From Siphonodentalium dalli (lineage: Eukaryota > Mollusca > Scaphopoda > Gadilida > Siphonodentaliidae), in NCBI GenBank assembly GCA_032622095.1, contig CP136066.1, positions 167,966,664 through 168,030,663 of the forward strand: 64,000 bases of DNA, read 5' to 3'. Made by a program: the position numbers and the translations under genes. This document shows positions 38,001 to 53,000 of the stretch, piece by piece. Position 1 is the first letter of the stretch. Every line of letters starts with the position of its first letter. The notes beneath the pieces were generated by a model that had not been told where the DNA came from, did not search any database, and saw only the letters and a program-made list of their open reading frames with translations.

Positions 38001-41000
38001 ACACCAGGGAGCAAATTAACTGGAATCGCATCGCGATTTGCCACTGAAATGTGGATACCGGTAATAGCGAGGAATTTATTATACATGTATGATGTTATAA
38101 AAATGCTATCTAATCATGTCAATGTGAGATTATTTGCTAATCAGAAATCGAAAGTAAATTGCTCCCTGTGATACACAAACCAGATATAAAAATGATATGC
38201 TGCAGATATCAGAGCGAGGTATGAGGTTTCATTATATCATGCCACACCTCTGTACTCCAGCCTCGTATAATGTAGAGAGCAGGGAACGCCATCATGATCC
38301 AAGGTATCATTGCATAACAGTATATATGGGATTAGAGAACACCACTGAGGACTTGATGAACAAGCATAGAAGCATCAGTGATCTATGATGGCGCACATAA
38401 CGAGTGTCGGGTACATTTCGAAATGATCAAATGTAGCAGAATGATCAAAATTGCAAAATGACCGGTGAAGGAGTGGCCTGGAGGTATCCCGAAGGTATTA
38501 CGATTCCAGGAGATTGGACCCCATCGTGTGGAGATGTGGGTCACTGCACAGTGGGGAAGAGATAGAAGGCTGGTTGGTGCAGCTCTTGGAGGCACGCAAC
38601 AAGTCTTCCCCACCCAGATCATTCAGCCTTTCTTTCCTACCGGTGAAGGAGTGGCCTGGAGGTATCCCTAAGGTATTACGATTCCAGGGGATTGGACCCC
38701 ATCTTGTGGAGATGTGGGTGCACCATGGGGAAGAGTTAGAAGGTTGGTTGGTGCAGCACTTGGAGGCACGCAACAACAAGTCTTCCCCACCCAGAACATT
38801 CAGCCTACCGGTGGAGGAGTGGCCTAGAGGTATCCCGAAGGTGTACGATTCCAGGGGAGTGGCTGGACCCCATCTGTGGAGATGTGGGCCACTGCACCGT
38901 GGGGAAGAGGCAGAAGGCTGGAGCAGCTCTTGGAGGCACGCAACAACTCTTCACTTCCCCACCCAGAACATCCTCCAAAGGCTACAGTGCTGGATCTTTC
39001 CTGACTGAGATAAATACTTGTACTTATCGCAAATTGTTGAATTAAATGAAGCAATATAAGATATCAACCTGTATCCTCATCCTGTACAAAATCACTTACC
39101 AGCGGAACATCAGAATCCTCGTCCGACAGTGTGCCTGGTGACCCACTGTCGACCCGCGATTCTTGCTCATCGTCGTCAAACCTGCCGACGCCACGCGATG
39201 CAGAGAAGCATGTTAAGATCGACGCCAGCCAACAGAATTGGCTGCATCAGGTTGGGATACCAGACTGTGGAAGAGGCCTACTCTGAAATGGTTCGACGCA
39301 AGACAAATGCTCTTGCATTTGGGATAAGTAGCTATGTCCTGTCCAAGGTCACCCCCTCAAATTCTGGGGCATCATCAAGCTGCGCCCCCAAGGCCAGAGG
39401 GAATAAGTTCTGATGAGCCATTTTGATCAGAGGAAGCCCCTTCCATGGAATCCCCCAAATGCAGGTGGTCCTGACCAAACTGGAATAAATGTCGATGACA
39501 TACCACTATGATCGCATGACGGCGGAGGAGCAGGCCCGGATGTATCCCGAAGGTATTACGATTCCAGGGGATCGACTGGACCCCATCTTGTAATGATGTG
39601 GGCCACTGCACCATGGGGAAGAGTCAGAAGGCCATTTGGCTGGTGCGCTATGTCTGTGAGAGCAAGAGCGTCACGTGACAACGAGTCTTCCCCACCCAGA
39701 ACAGCCGCCAAGGCTTCTCCCAGGTGCCCAATAATTGTGGTGGCCTATAAACAGATCTTCGTGGCAGGAATCCAGGCCGAAATCAAAATACTGATGGAAA
39801 TTTCACTCTATGTGGAATAATAGTATATCGATGTGAATTTGTTCAAAATTTAATAATCGTATTGCCACCACCATTAGGCACCTGAGAGAAAGGTGCCGGA
39901 GCAATCGCCCGTGAAGATTGGTTTCCCGAATCAACCACATGCAGCACCCGCCTACCATTGGTTCAACTGCCGTAGCAGGACCTGGGGGGCCAGAACTGGT
40001 CCTGCCCGAGGTAAAGACTGGTACGGTTGCTCAAAGTAGGTAATCATTGACTAATATGCCCTTACCCAACTATAACAAGTAATACACCCGTGAATGAGCA
40101 ACCTGCACGGTGTGTGGCCATCAAATTCGAATCATGTTCGACTGCAAGACATGCTGTTAGTTATAACAAAGCAAGGTTAATATACATAACACAATACAAC
40201 CTAGGTTATTGAGTATAAAGTAAGGTTAATATAAAATCACGTTATACCCCTGGCCACGTGATCTTACCTGCTATGACAGGTAAGATACTGTCTTTTCTCG
40301 TATATGAGGACGATGAGTTCCGAATGCACATAGGCAAGAACTAGGCGGTTTCCGTTAGGAAAGTGCGCTTACAGCGGACGTGAAGATACGAATGCCTTAC
40401 CACTATGATCACATGACGGCGGAGGAGCAGGCCCGGATGTATCCCGAAGGTATTACGATTCCAGGGGATCGACTGGACCCCATCTTGTAATGATGTGGGC
40501 CACTGCACCATGGGGAAGAGTCAGAAGGCCATTTGGCTGGTGCGCTATGTCAATGAGAGCAAGAGCGTCACGTGACAACGAGTCTTCCCCACCCAGAACA
40601 GCCGTCAATCATTTTCGTCATGATTGTATCGAATCGTTTTTGTCACATAATCAGTGGATATGTGACAATAGACGAAGAGCCATGTCTTGGCCGGTTTCGG
40701 AAATATATTGGCAGTAGATGTGCGCAATATAAACGCTGCGCATGTAAGCTCGCTTTAGACATGTAACAATACAAATGCAGTCCTTTCTGATATTCTGCGC
40801 AATATAAATGTGTTGCATGTAACTGCGCATCATACACGAGTGAAAGCTATTTGGCAGAATATCGTTTTGATAGAAGTGGAAATAGAAGTTAGTGAGCCAA
40901 GTGATGGTCTCTACTGGAAAGACTATTGGCAGTGAATCTGGAGCACGTGACAATATGTATTCTTTCTATTTCGCTGTTTGCCGTTATCATTCACTGACGA

Positions 41001-44000
41001 AACTGCAAAGTATGTCAGTATTGGGATGAAAACTGTTCACCATATGTAAGCATACTAGTAGTCAGTTCTGACAGCATACATGAGGCCCTGATACCATATG
41101 ATTGTCATGTACAATGTATGGAACTATGACGGCGTGCAATACATTAGTGCAAGCTCGCCCATGCCGAGGCATATTAGAGCCTACGGTAAGATGGCTTAGT
41201 GTCAGGCTACAAAGTTTTCACTTCATTGCAGTTGGTGAACAATTACATACATGGATGTAAATTTAGAACGTCAGACAACACATCAATTTGAAGTGTGGTT
41301 ATATATGTGATAACGAATACCATCCCCCTGTGAAGGAGTGTTAGTAACTATTGTACTGATGATACAATGAGTTATATGATATTTAATCGTGATAGACAAG
41401 GCAGAATTTTCTAAATACCGTAAAATGGGGTGACTTTGCCACCAACGGGGTGACTTTGCCGCGTCACTTAGAAAAAGTTAAGAATTAACAGCTCAGCACC
41501 AATAACCAGATAGCAAAATGTTTCATATGTACTAATGATTTTACAAGTTCAGATTATATCACATGTGCCACAAAAATTGATGTATACAAATTCTGAAGGT
41601 CAAGGTCACCATGCGACCTTTATAGAACATTTTGGCAAATTTTCTACATAACTCCAAATTTGTAGGGTTTCTTCGAGACCAGCAATGATACACACCTAAG
41701 GGAAAGTTCATGTTTATTGCTATTTGGTCTTGTTTCCATGAATATATTTACTTTTTCCTGGTATTAGATTATTTAATTGAAATTTGGAAAAAAACTAATT
41801 TCCATGTGAGAATTGAAATCGCTCGGGGTCACTTTGCCATTAGTGGCAAAGTAACCCCGCATTAAATTAGAACCGAAAAATTTACAAGCCACATATATTT
41901 ATATAGAATCTATCACTTTACTTCAGTTAATACTGTTATTAGTATGAAAACTTGCATCTTCATATATAAAAATTTAGCATGGTATTTCCTAATAAGCCCT
42001 ATTGCATAAAAACTGCAAAAGCCTATACACTGTAGATGGATATTTTTACCATTGAAGGCAATACCGTTTCGAACCAATAGAATACATGTATTTGTACCAT
42101 TTTAGAATCATAGGTTTTATTCAGCCATGACTGGTTAACATTAAGTTACTAAGGCATTATCAAGCTCACAAATCTTCTCATTGCTTGGTAAACCTGTTGT
42201 TCTGTGGATTTCAGTCATTGGGCAGTATTTCTAATACAGGTGAGGGGGGTGATATATCTTATACCACAAAAACCATCACGGTCACCCACCTCCACCAAAA
42301 ACATCTCTGATGTGTAATCACACCGCTCCTCAAAGTTAATTCACATGTGTGTGCTGGTCACATACTACATTATCAAACAATAGGACTAGAGTAAATTTAC
42401 ATATGAATACAGGTGTAAAATAAAGTGATTCAAGTGATCATCACAGAATACTATGCATTAATCGGAACCAGATGCCCAGCGACTGTATTATACTGTATGT
42501 ACAGGATTAACTGTAATTATGATCTATCACTCATTTACAAAGTATCGGTACCTTCATCACAATCTGAGCAGATACATGTATCTTGGTGAGATCATCACCA
42601 TAATCCATTGTATTGGATGCAATCTGGAAAAACATGTGACTTGAAATTCTTAGAGTATTTAGCTTAGGGCATGCTTTTTTGTGACTTTTCAGTGATAACC
42701 AAGACGCTCTTGTGGAGTAAAGTTTATGACATCGTCCCATCAGTAGCATAGTTTTCTCCATGTGACACCAAAAACAGCCTATCCTAGTAGTTGTACAATA
42801 TTTATAGCACATGTATTATTTTGACAATTATGTGTTCTCTTAACTTCTCTATATTTCGTAATCAAGATTATAAAGACATTAGTGATGCAGACCAGACTGG
42901 ACCTAGGTGGTCCAGTCTAGCATGGTCCAGTCCGGTCCAGGCCATTCTGGTCTGGTACCCTTGTATGGAGTTGGACTGGTCCAAAGCGGTCTGGTCTACT
43001 TACATGTGAATGAATGACCCTTTTAGCAAAATCTATACATTATACTCAGTTAGTACTATACCAGGCCCATATAAAATGGACAATAGATACATGTGGCATT
43101 GTTATTTTCAACACACATAGAAGCATACAGAGAATCGTACCGACATGTGGCAAAGTCACCCCAACCCATGGGGTGACTTTGCCACCCAACTTTTTCAGTA
43201 CATGCTCTCATTCCAAACATACATGGAAAATAACCACACATGAAATATATAGCATGATGTTACCTGATTTAAATGACTGTAGAACTGTTTTCTGAATTTA
43301 GCTTGTGACTGAATGCTACATAGAAATATGCCAAAAAGGTGGCAAAGTCACCCCGTTTTACGGTACCTTGAAGTCGATGTAATGTGTTATTACATTAGCC
43401 ATGTGTCTAACAAGACCACGCGCTCATACATACTGGCGGGCGTAGATTCGCAGGTATTGATCGTTAAAACAATGTTACAGATCGCTCAGTCCAAAGAAAT
43501 GTGAATTGTCATCTGATAGTGATAACAAGTACTATCTTTCGAATTTATTCATGTAAAGTATGACAAAGGAGGAAATGGCTGTCCTGTGCAACTTTCTGCG
43601 AATTAACAGAGCAGTGCCATGTATGATTTGGCAGTATACATTAGGATACAAAGCAACGGAACTTACGAAATAACCGAAGCGAGTCGACGGAAACTTATGG
43701 AAAGTGAAACACGTGTAGCACGAAAATAGGAGATATCGCATACCGTACTACATTGCGTCCTCAATTGTAAGTCATGATAGTCATCACGCCGTATGTGTGG
43801 CACAATATGCACTATGTGGTTTTGCCACAAGTAAGCTATGTGCTTCATTAGTCGTTGTCAAGATGGCCATCTGAATTCCAATTGTTGGAAGATAAAGCCG
43901 TCTTGAGGAAAACAGAAAACACGGAAACAAATTACGGATACAGTGAAACGAAAAAAGTTCCCGTTTCGGATGTGAGAAATATTAATTAACTATCGGGTAC

Positions 44001-47000
44001 AATAAATTGCAAGTTTGTAATATCAACAATAAATATTGAGTCGATAAACTCGCAACACAGAAAGATACAACCTTGAGAAAATAGAAACGATCCTGTCCTG
44101 GCGAGGAGGAATAAAAACTGACTAGACAATAGATAGAATGCGGGTGTATTCATGCGAGACTAATCCGGACACGGGTGTGAGTGGGATCGGCACAGCAATA
44201 AAATTTTAACCCTCCTGATTGACACAAGGCCGGAGACGTAATCCATATAGTTCAGTTGAGGGCTTCTCCTTGGCGGAAAAATCATATTTCAGATTTTTAC
44301 TTGTTTTGCACCGTTACTGATTTCTGTGTCATTGGTGTTACCATATTGATAATCCTCCTTAATAAGATGATAAGAATCAGTCTAGGATAAGATAACACCA
44401 CTGGTTGGTAGAATATTTCAAGGTAATTGCTTGGAAAGTTAAAGTAGTGGCATCAACTGTTTATGTTTTTTTAAATTTATGACAGATTTTCAAAATGTCC
44501 TTGAGTATGTTAATTGCTTGTCATTGGTGTTACCGCAATATGGTAAAAATTCTGTTATAGAACAAAACAGATTTATATGCATTTTATACATTAAATGATT
44601 CTTAGAAAAGAAATTGAGAAATGGCAAACAAAATTCCTCGACTTCTATCTGAAAAATTCATTTTACCTAAAAAATGTCATTGGTGTTACCGTCATTGGTG
44701 TTACCACAAAAAGTAACACCAATGACATTATAAATAGAAATCATCATAATTTGTTCTTAAGTTGCCAATGAAATAGTCTCGAAGATATTTTCAGGGTTTT
44801 GGACCTCAATATACAAAACAAATCAGTTTTGTTAAAAATTGAAGAAGTGTTAAAGTTAAAATTATAAAGTGACAAGACAATTAATGTGTTAATGTCTGCC
44901 GGGACGTGGCTTAATCTCTGTTAGGGAGGGGTGTTCACCTTGGAATTTCCCCCACCCCATTGAACTAAACCAAACTCACAATTTTGTGTAGTTTCGTTTG
45001 CATTTGCACCTCCTCCCCCACTTGGGTTCTTTGATTTCCCCCAACTGTTAACTGTTCCCTCACAAGCCTGGACAGTAGCATATTCTAAATGGATCAGTAG
45101 TGTTGTGGACATTAGTCAGGGGAGGAACATAATCCACTGGGCTAGTATGAGACAATTTTGAGATCTGATCTAGGAAATTGCAAAATCCTAACATAAAGTG
45201 GTCTAACGGCAGGTGAATTCACGTACACCCCAATTGGTTATTCTTAACTTAATTAGAGGTTATTCACCATGGCCGCATGGTTGGGAGCAGGAGACACTCC
45301 GGGCCATGGGTTGGCCGGTGGGAGAAAATATTGAAATCTGAACATGATCATGGAAATAGCAAAATCCTAGCATAAATGCCATATATAGACTGTCATCAAT
45401 CTTTCCATTGTTTGAAATTTCCAACCTGACACCGCCCCTGAGGTTGGAAAATTTTCAACCGAATCGAACCGATGGCTATGTCAGCCCAAAATTTTGAGAA
45501 AAAAACTAGAAAAATAGGCAAAGTTTGGTCTAAATACAGCTAAGTCCCCACTAATAAATTGTTGTTAAATCAAACTCCGAGTACAATTTAAACCTATTGT
45601 TGGTGAGAAATTTCCAACTACAGGGGTAATGTGTCAGGAATGAATTTTCCAACTGTATAAATCTGATTATATTGCATTCATACTGCTTGATGCAACACAT
45701 GTATAGCCAATAGCCAATGTTTAGTGTTCACACACCTGTGGTACTGTTATTTCCCCTTTAAATGTTATGTATCTTGTTATCTGTTTGAAATATTGGGCAA
45801 TTCCATGTTGGAGAGAAAAAAATGCAAATTTTAAAAAAGAATTGGGCTTTTTTCTGACATTGTCCCTTTTGAAGACATTATATAAAAGGATTTCTAAATG
45901 TGAATTTTGTTATCTCCAAAACCATTCTGAATGGTACCTCCGTTACCTTGGAATCGCCCTATGCGTTTTTTAAAGGAAGGGAGAATGATTTCTAAATGAA
46001 AATCCAAAAATGTCATTGGTGTTACCCTCATGTCATTGGTGTTACCGTAATAAAATGCATCTCCTAAGAAAACCAGTGAGGATTGTTGCTCTCATTTTTC
46101 TGCCACAGGTAGAGACAAATAGACTTTATCTCCTACCTATAGTTTGATTGGGAAATTATTCATGACCACATTATTTGCAAAAACAAACAAAGACCAAATT
46201 TATAACATTTTATCACATAACAGCGATAACAGACCATAGCTTAACATGTCTATCATTCTCCATATGTCTCATATGTGGAAGTCAGTAGGTATGACCTACC
46301 TGTTAAGCATGATGAGTTTTGGTCAGAATAACTTTTCTGTTTATAGAGCATTACACCCTTGGTTGATAGTAACACAAATGACAAACATTTGGCTCATGGT
46401 TGGTTACTTATGGTTGCCATGGCAACCACGATGACATTTTAGCACTGCTGCACATGTTTCTCGTACCTGCCAGCCATGTATAATGATAATGAGTATTTAA
46501 CTTTCTTCAGTATTCTAGTTTCAAAATTAGTTTTTTATTTACCCGAAATGCACACTTTTGAAATATTGACCCATTTAACAATCGATGGCATAATTATAAG
46601 GAATAATCTCGGTTTCCCTAATGTAATTACACAGTCTAAAGGCATATGCCGAATCACAAACTCAGCATTCAGCATATGCCTTTAGACTGTGTAATTACAT
46701 TAGGAAACCAAGATTATTCCTTAAATAATACCCGATTCCACGTTCATGCAGAGTATAATGGACATATCCACAGCTGTCAATCACATAATTATTAGCAGAT
46801 ATTTTCTAACAATCGCTTTTTATATGTGTGCATACTGTCAGTGTTAATGGATACAATAGGTCGATAAATACATGAAAATATTGATATGCCGGCTTCCTAT
46901 GCTTTGAAAAAAACAGCCATTATCCAGCCGTTTAAAAATTTTCGCCCGAAGTCATACAAACGCTCTTTATTGCTACCATATTAGGAATAGGATAACATGG

Positions 47001-50000
47001 AACGCTCTTTTCTGTTCCATGTTTTGCAAATGGCTGTTTTTTGTTTGGGACCCAAACACCGTATTCATAGTTGTATTTTTCATTACTTCAATGTGTCTTT
47101 TTGGGTTACAGAACGCTTGTAGAAAGGTAGTTAAGATATTAATCAACCTATTTCGATACCAGGACAAATTCAAAAGCGAATATTATTATTTGTATTTTGG
47201 AGCGCAAACAGCTATGTGGCTTTAAATTGCATGTTTTCAAACAACTTATTTGTTGTCAAATCATAATGTACTGAAATTTAAATTTACACAATCATTTTGG
47301 AAATTCATCAATGATTGTAATCAAGCCTTGAAATAGTGTGTCTGTCATTTGCAGAATGAGGTCCCCAGAGGGTGAATTTAGTGATGCTACCCCGCATAGC
47401 AGGCTAGCATCACCAAATTCACCCTCTGGGAACCTCATTCTGCTGAGGTGTAAGCAGAATGAGGTCCCCAGAGGGTGAATTTGGTGATGCTAGCCGGTTA
47501 TGCGGGGTAGCATCACTAAATTCACCCTCTGGGGACCTCATTCTGCAAATGACAGACACACTATTTCAAGGCTTGATTGTAACACTGTTTTTCATTTTGC
47601 ATGACAGTCATCATATTATTCACAAATGAAGACGAAAAGGCATGATTTAAGCATATATAGGCATGGAGCGCTGGAAAACAAAGTAAACTGTTTCTGCAGA
47701 TGCCTTGTCTCATAGCAACCATAAGCTCCTCCCACTAATGAATGTGCAGAAGCTCTATTTAGATTTATGTCACTCACTGGAGGTTTCTCTCTTTGTACAC
47801 GTCTCAGGCAGGTTTCTGCATAGATCACGGTATTGTCGGGGAGAATTTCATCATTTTCTACTGCACATTTAGCACCGATGATGCATCCATTTGTCAGTTC
47901 TACATTCCTTCCAACTCGAGCTGCAATTATATTATATCAATGAGGCTACATTCTCATACCGTAGGACAGGCAACAGATAACATGTTATACTTATAGGTAT
48001 CAACACAAGTCTCAGATACCTGCGCAGGATAGGGCATCCAAGATGGTGACAGAAAACATGTAATCAAAATTGATGGTAGGTTTATACCATATATATGGTA
48101 ACGGGAGGATTGCCCATCAACATTGATGGGTTTGTAAACATTCTTGATTACTTTCTGGTTTGCGCTGACCATGAACAAATTATAATTTTTATATACTGAA
48201 ATTATAAACTTCGTCCCTTCGCCGTCTTCGAAAATATGCATACAGTAATGCTCTAAATAATCGACTCCTTAACACAGCAGAATTATGGGTAACTTTTCAG
48301 GATTTAGTCGGAAATATGGCTTGTTGCCATTCATCGGAAAGCTCTGTGATAGCTTTCCGATGAATAGCAACAAGCTATATTTCCGACTAAATCCTGAAAA
48401 GTTACCCATAATTCTGCTGTGGTTAAGGAGTCGATAATTTAGAGCATTACTGTACTCCTTTGATAATTTTTATTTTTGGTTGTAACTGTATTAGTTTCGA
48501 TCATCACATCAGACAGGTTATCTTTAAAAAATATCTAGCGCCGACAAACAGGTAAGCCTATACAGTGTTGTCACTGCATTAGTCTCAGTCGGCCAGGGAA
48601 TGCGGCTTTTCTAACTGAGTTCCGGTGAATCTACTGAATGCTACCCACTGGCTGGTGATCAAATCTCATCCCTTCACTTCGAAAATACGTATACTACTTC
48701 GACTCAATACACACCATGCACTTCCATGACCAAATCAACATCCATTACTTATACCCTCTCAACCTGAACTGACAAATAAATTTTGAGCCCATTTTCAATG
48801 ATGTTTTCGTAGACCTCAGGGAAGTTTCGTCCATACAATAGGAAACCAAGTATGGGTTTGTGTGCAACGTCACATGACCTCATTTTGACAAACGTCATAA
48901 GAATTAGTGTATACTTGAGAGCAAATATGGCCTTTCAGGACCATGTTCGATCTCAGGTTTTCTTCGACCAATCAATGTTAGACTTTGTAAGTGGGCTACA
49001 TTGGACGCATTGTCAAAAAGTTATAAATGAATGAAAAGCATGACAGAGTTACACACACACACAGACTATGGATTTATTTACATAGATAACGCAACATTTT
49101 TTGACAGATATAGTATGGGGGAGTGGTTAATCAATACCACATGTGACAAGTCAAACTTCACACTTCAAGCTGTGCATTATATTGCACATACAGCGCAATG
49201 AACACATATACTCACTGAGCAAATGCCTCCACAGCTCAACCCATTTTGATATAAACATGTGTGCCGCTGGAATTGTTCCTTAATAATGTACATCACATAG
49301 GTGAATGTCCCAAATCTAAATTGCATGCTTTTATCTTACTTTTGTGAGCCGATATCACAATAAACATCAAATTAATTAACCAGGAGAAATGACCTAATTG
49401 TAAGCGACTCAAAGCAAAATCGTTCAAAATTTCACTTAAATCATGAAATTTCGAGTTGGGACCTTCACCTACAGTGAAGTACATTATTAAAGGTGGATTA
49501 TCTCCTTGTAAACATGTATTATATAGTTACCGGGATATAAAATATTAGATTTGAATCGAAGACTCCTGTCCGGAAATGCTTCTATCGATTAATATTAATT
49601 TTATTTCGAATATTTTCTGGTCTAAATAGGTGTATTTTTTCAGCTAACGAACAATAGTGGTTACTGTTGACAGAGGCCAGAAATTTTATTTAACAATTTT
49701 GTCACAAATAAACGTTAATTATACTCATTAGCGCTTATATCTGTGGAACAAAACAATACAAACAACCAATCGGAGACATTTGAATTCCGTTGCATAGCCG
49801 TAGGAACAGCCCAGTGCTCTATATCGCAATATGGTATCATCCGAATGGTCTGTTCTAAAAATAGTAACATGAACGGTCCCGATTTAATATTCGAAATAAA
49901 ATCAATATTAATTGATAGAAGCCTTTCCGGACAGGGGTCTTCAGTTGATATCTATTATTTTATACCCACGCAACTATTTAAAATTTGTTATTTAAAGAGA

Positions 50001-53000
50001 TAATCCATCTTTAAGCAACAAATAATAACTAAGAAATATATTCCCCGCATTATTTTTTCGACTTTATAAGGTTCCCTGTCAATACTTCAAAAAGTTCCAA
50101 GGTTTTGTACTGGTGGAATATGGTCTCAACGGGCGTTAACCAGAGTAGAGATTCATGGCATGATTTAACCCTCCATGAGCTGTGAGCTACTCTGCACAAG
50201 TACAGTAATGCCCTAATTAATCGACTCCATAACCACAGCAGAATTATGGGTAATTTTTCAGGATTTAGTCGGAAATATGGCTTGTTGCCATTCATTGGAA
50301 AGCTCTCCCCGATGAATGGCAACAAGCCATATTTCCGACGAAATCCATAAAAGTTACCTATAATTCTGCTGTGGTTAAGGAGTCGATTACTTAGGGCATT
50401 ACTGTATGTGGCTATTGCTATAATTTATGGTATCATCGTTCTTTAAAATGACTATCTTAAAGATCTATTCCGGGTGAGAATTGTAAAGGGAGTGTGTATA
50501 TATATCAGTTAATTATTTCTCGTATTACTTGTAAATCATTGCGGTTAACTTTGATGAACTAAATGGATTGTCCCAGTCAGCTAATAGTGTACATATGAAT
50601 GGTGTATTATTAATTTTGAGGCATATTAAGGTGATAACAGCAGTTACCCATAATTCTGCTGTGGTTATGGAGTCGATTTGTTAGGGCATTACTGTACAAT
50701 AGCAATCAGGCTTGAAAATATTCATTTGCAGAATTAGGTCCCCAGAGGATGAATTTAGTGATGCCATCCTGCTGTAACCAATTCACCCTCTGGGAACATC
50801 ATTCTGCTTAGGCCTCATCTTCTCTGGAAAGTATCTTTATTATCAAATTAGCAAGTTTCTTTAGAAAGTTTCTTTTTCATTTTTAGTTTAGTTTCTCTAT
50901 ATCCGCAAATTGGCAGATGTTACAATGCATAATCGAGGTTCCCAGTGGGTGCACATCACCATCTGGGATCATTCTGCTCTGTATTATCTTTTCGTATGTT
51001 TGTCGGGTTCGTGAAGTTGGATCAAAGTTCGAAGTTCGAAATTCGTTGGAGATTCGCGTGAAGTTAGATTGAAGTTAGAAATTCGGTGGAGATTCAACCC
51101 CTAATTTTTTTTGCCTCAAGTTCTTTGTGATCTAATTCGTGCTCCCCTGCTCGAATTTTGTGTCAAAAGTGATTTTTTTCACTTTTTCTAAACTACTGGA
51201 CTTAGACAAATTCGCGTTCAATATTAAGGTGCTGAAGGGAAGTGGCACTTCAACAGAAGGAATATTAAAATATATATAGTTTAGGTCATATGCCAAACAT
51301 AATCAGCGCGTAAATAGTATATTGTCGTCAAGACGTACGATGGTGTACATAAACAAGAGCCTGTTCGTGTTACAGAAAGTTTTGCTTCTGTTTACATACA
51401 TGTAACACAGCTCAATTCTATTGGTTAATCACACACAAATGATATAAACGGTCTTTATTATTTCCATATCAGGAAAACATTAACAAAAATAACGCTCTTT
51501 ATGTTTACCATATCCGGATCTAAACAAAAGGCAGGTTCTGTAACGTTTTTTGCTTTTTATTGCGGGTGTAAGATGGATAACTCTAAAATCAAGTGATTAT
51601 TATTGTTAATAGTAACCACTTGATTTTCGTGTTATCCATCTTACAACCGTAATTGTCCGTTTGAGCACGTGGTTCTGGTCCACATCTCCAAAATTAACAA
51701 ACTTCAAAAATCGATATCTGATCACTCTGAGCTTTGATGGATGGGTTCCTCGACTTGATTCAAATATTTTTTTACCCCCAAAGCCAAAGAAATAGTAATC
51801 TAGGAGCGTCTGATCGGATTGAGTACCTTTAAATAACATAATATAGCCATAATCACTACTTCCATGTCTGATTTTTTCATCCACTCATATTAACACCTAA
51901 AAATAAGTAAGTCCCCCCTCACATAATGCACAGTATCTCAAGAATTCCGTGGCTGATTGGCAATAATTTCTACGCTTCTAATTTGTATTATAAGAATGAT
52001 GAGCTGAGATAATGTTAAAGGCACATGGCGGTTTGCGCTCCTAAATACACCATATATATATTCAAGACGAATTCACACAAGAAATGCAGTGACGAGTTGC
52101 GGCAGGTGCACGAAACATGGACTTGGAATGAAAATTCAGTAATCGTAACTGGCTATCAATCATACACAACATATATGAACTAATCGAGGACAATAACTCC
52201 GTTGGAAATGAGCAGATATGGCCAGTTTTCGAAATTTATTAAGATATTGTTGACCAAATTTCATATACCGATTATCAACAAAATCAGTTGATATTTGTTC
52301 AACACATTGTTGAGCAAGTCCAATATACCAAAAATCAACAAAATCAGTTTAAATTTGTTCAATTTATGATGGTAATGACATCTGTAGATGCCTGCTGACT
52401 CTTGTCTGCCCGCAAACCGACCTTGCAAAATAGTACAGTGAAACGTGAGAAGTGCGCAGGTGAGAACTATGTTCCAGTCTCGCTTGATGACACATGTGTG
52501 ACTTGCATGAAGGCATTTACTTCTATAAACATGCTGGCTGTTTCATTTATATTTGTGCGATATGCTTTATATTTGTTCTCAACACCTTTAATTGACAGAT
52601 TCAAGACACACATGAACCTTTAACTGGATTGTCTTGACGTGGGAACCAAGTATTCATTTGGAGTACATGTATTTGGTATACAGTATGGCCTAATTAATAG
52701 ACTCCATAACCACAGCAGAATTATGGGTAACTTTTCAGGATTTAGTGGGAAATATGGCTTGTTGCCATTCATCGAAAGCTCTTCCCGAGAGCTTTCCGAT
52801 GAATAGCAACAAGCCATATTTCCGACTAAATCCTGAAAAGTTACCCATTATTCTGCCGTGGTTATTGAGTCGATTAATTAGGGCATTACTGTATATGTTA
52901 ATTGTAGAAGGGCCCAGTTCAACTCCAGAGGAACCGAACTGACTGGTTGTGTTGTTGTTTAGATCTTTAAACATTTCATGACGGGAGTTTCCTGAAATTT

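Larger units (their letters stand above)
36137..45432. mobile_element. Long-inverted-repeat element LTIR-3 (9.3 kb), near-identical arms
   Basis: The left arm 36137 to about 37458 and right arm about 44109 to 45432 are inverse copies of about 1.32 kb. Only a handful of differences were seen on reading (for example CCACCACTTTAAC against CCACTACTTTAAC), so identity is above 98%. The outer ends read GTGTCAGGTTGGAAATTTC. The arms carry several GTCATTGGTGTTACC words. The 6.65-kb interior holds a fold-back, tandem repeats, a possible exon and a second element (41418-43363). The whole sits in DCTN6 intron 6. No target duplication is obvious. Confidence 0.85.

Noticed and set aside
38514-39008. 164-codon plus-strand frame with internal repeats
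   Set aside because: It reads through three tandem 175-bp units; repeat phase explains the openness.
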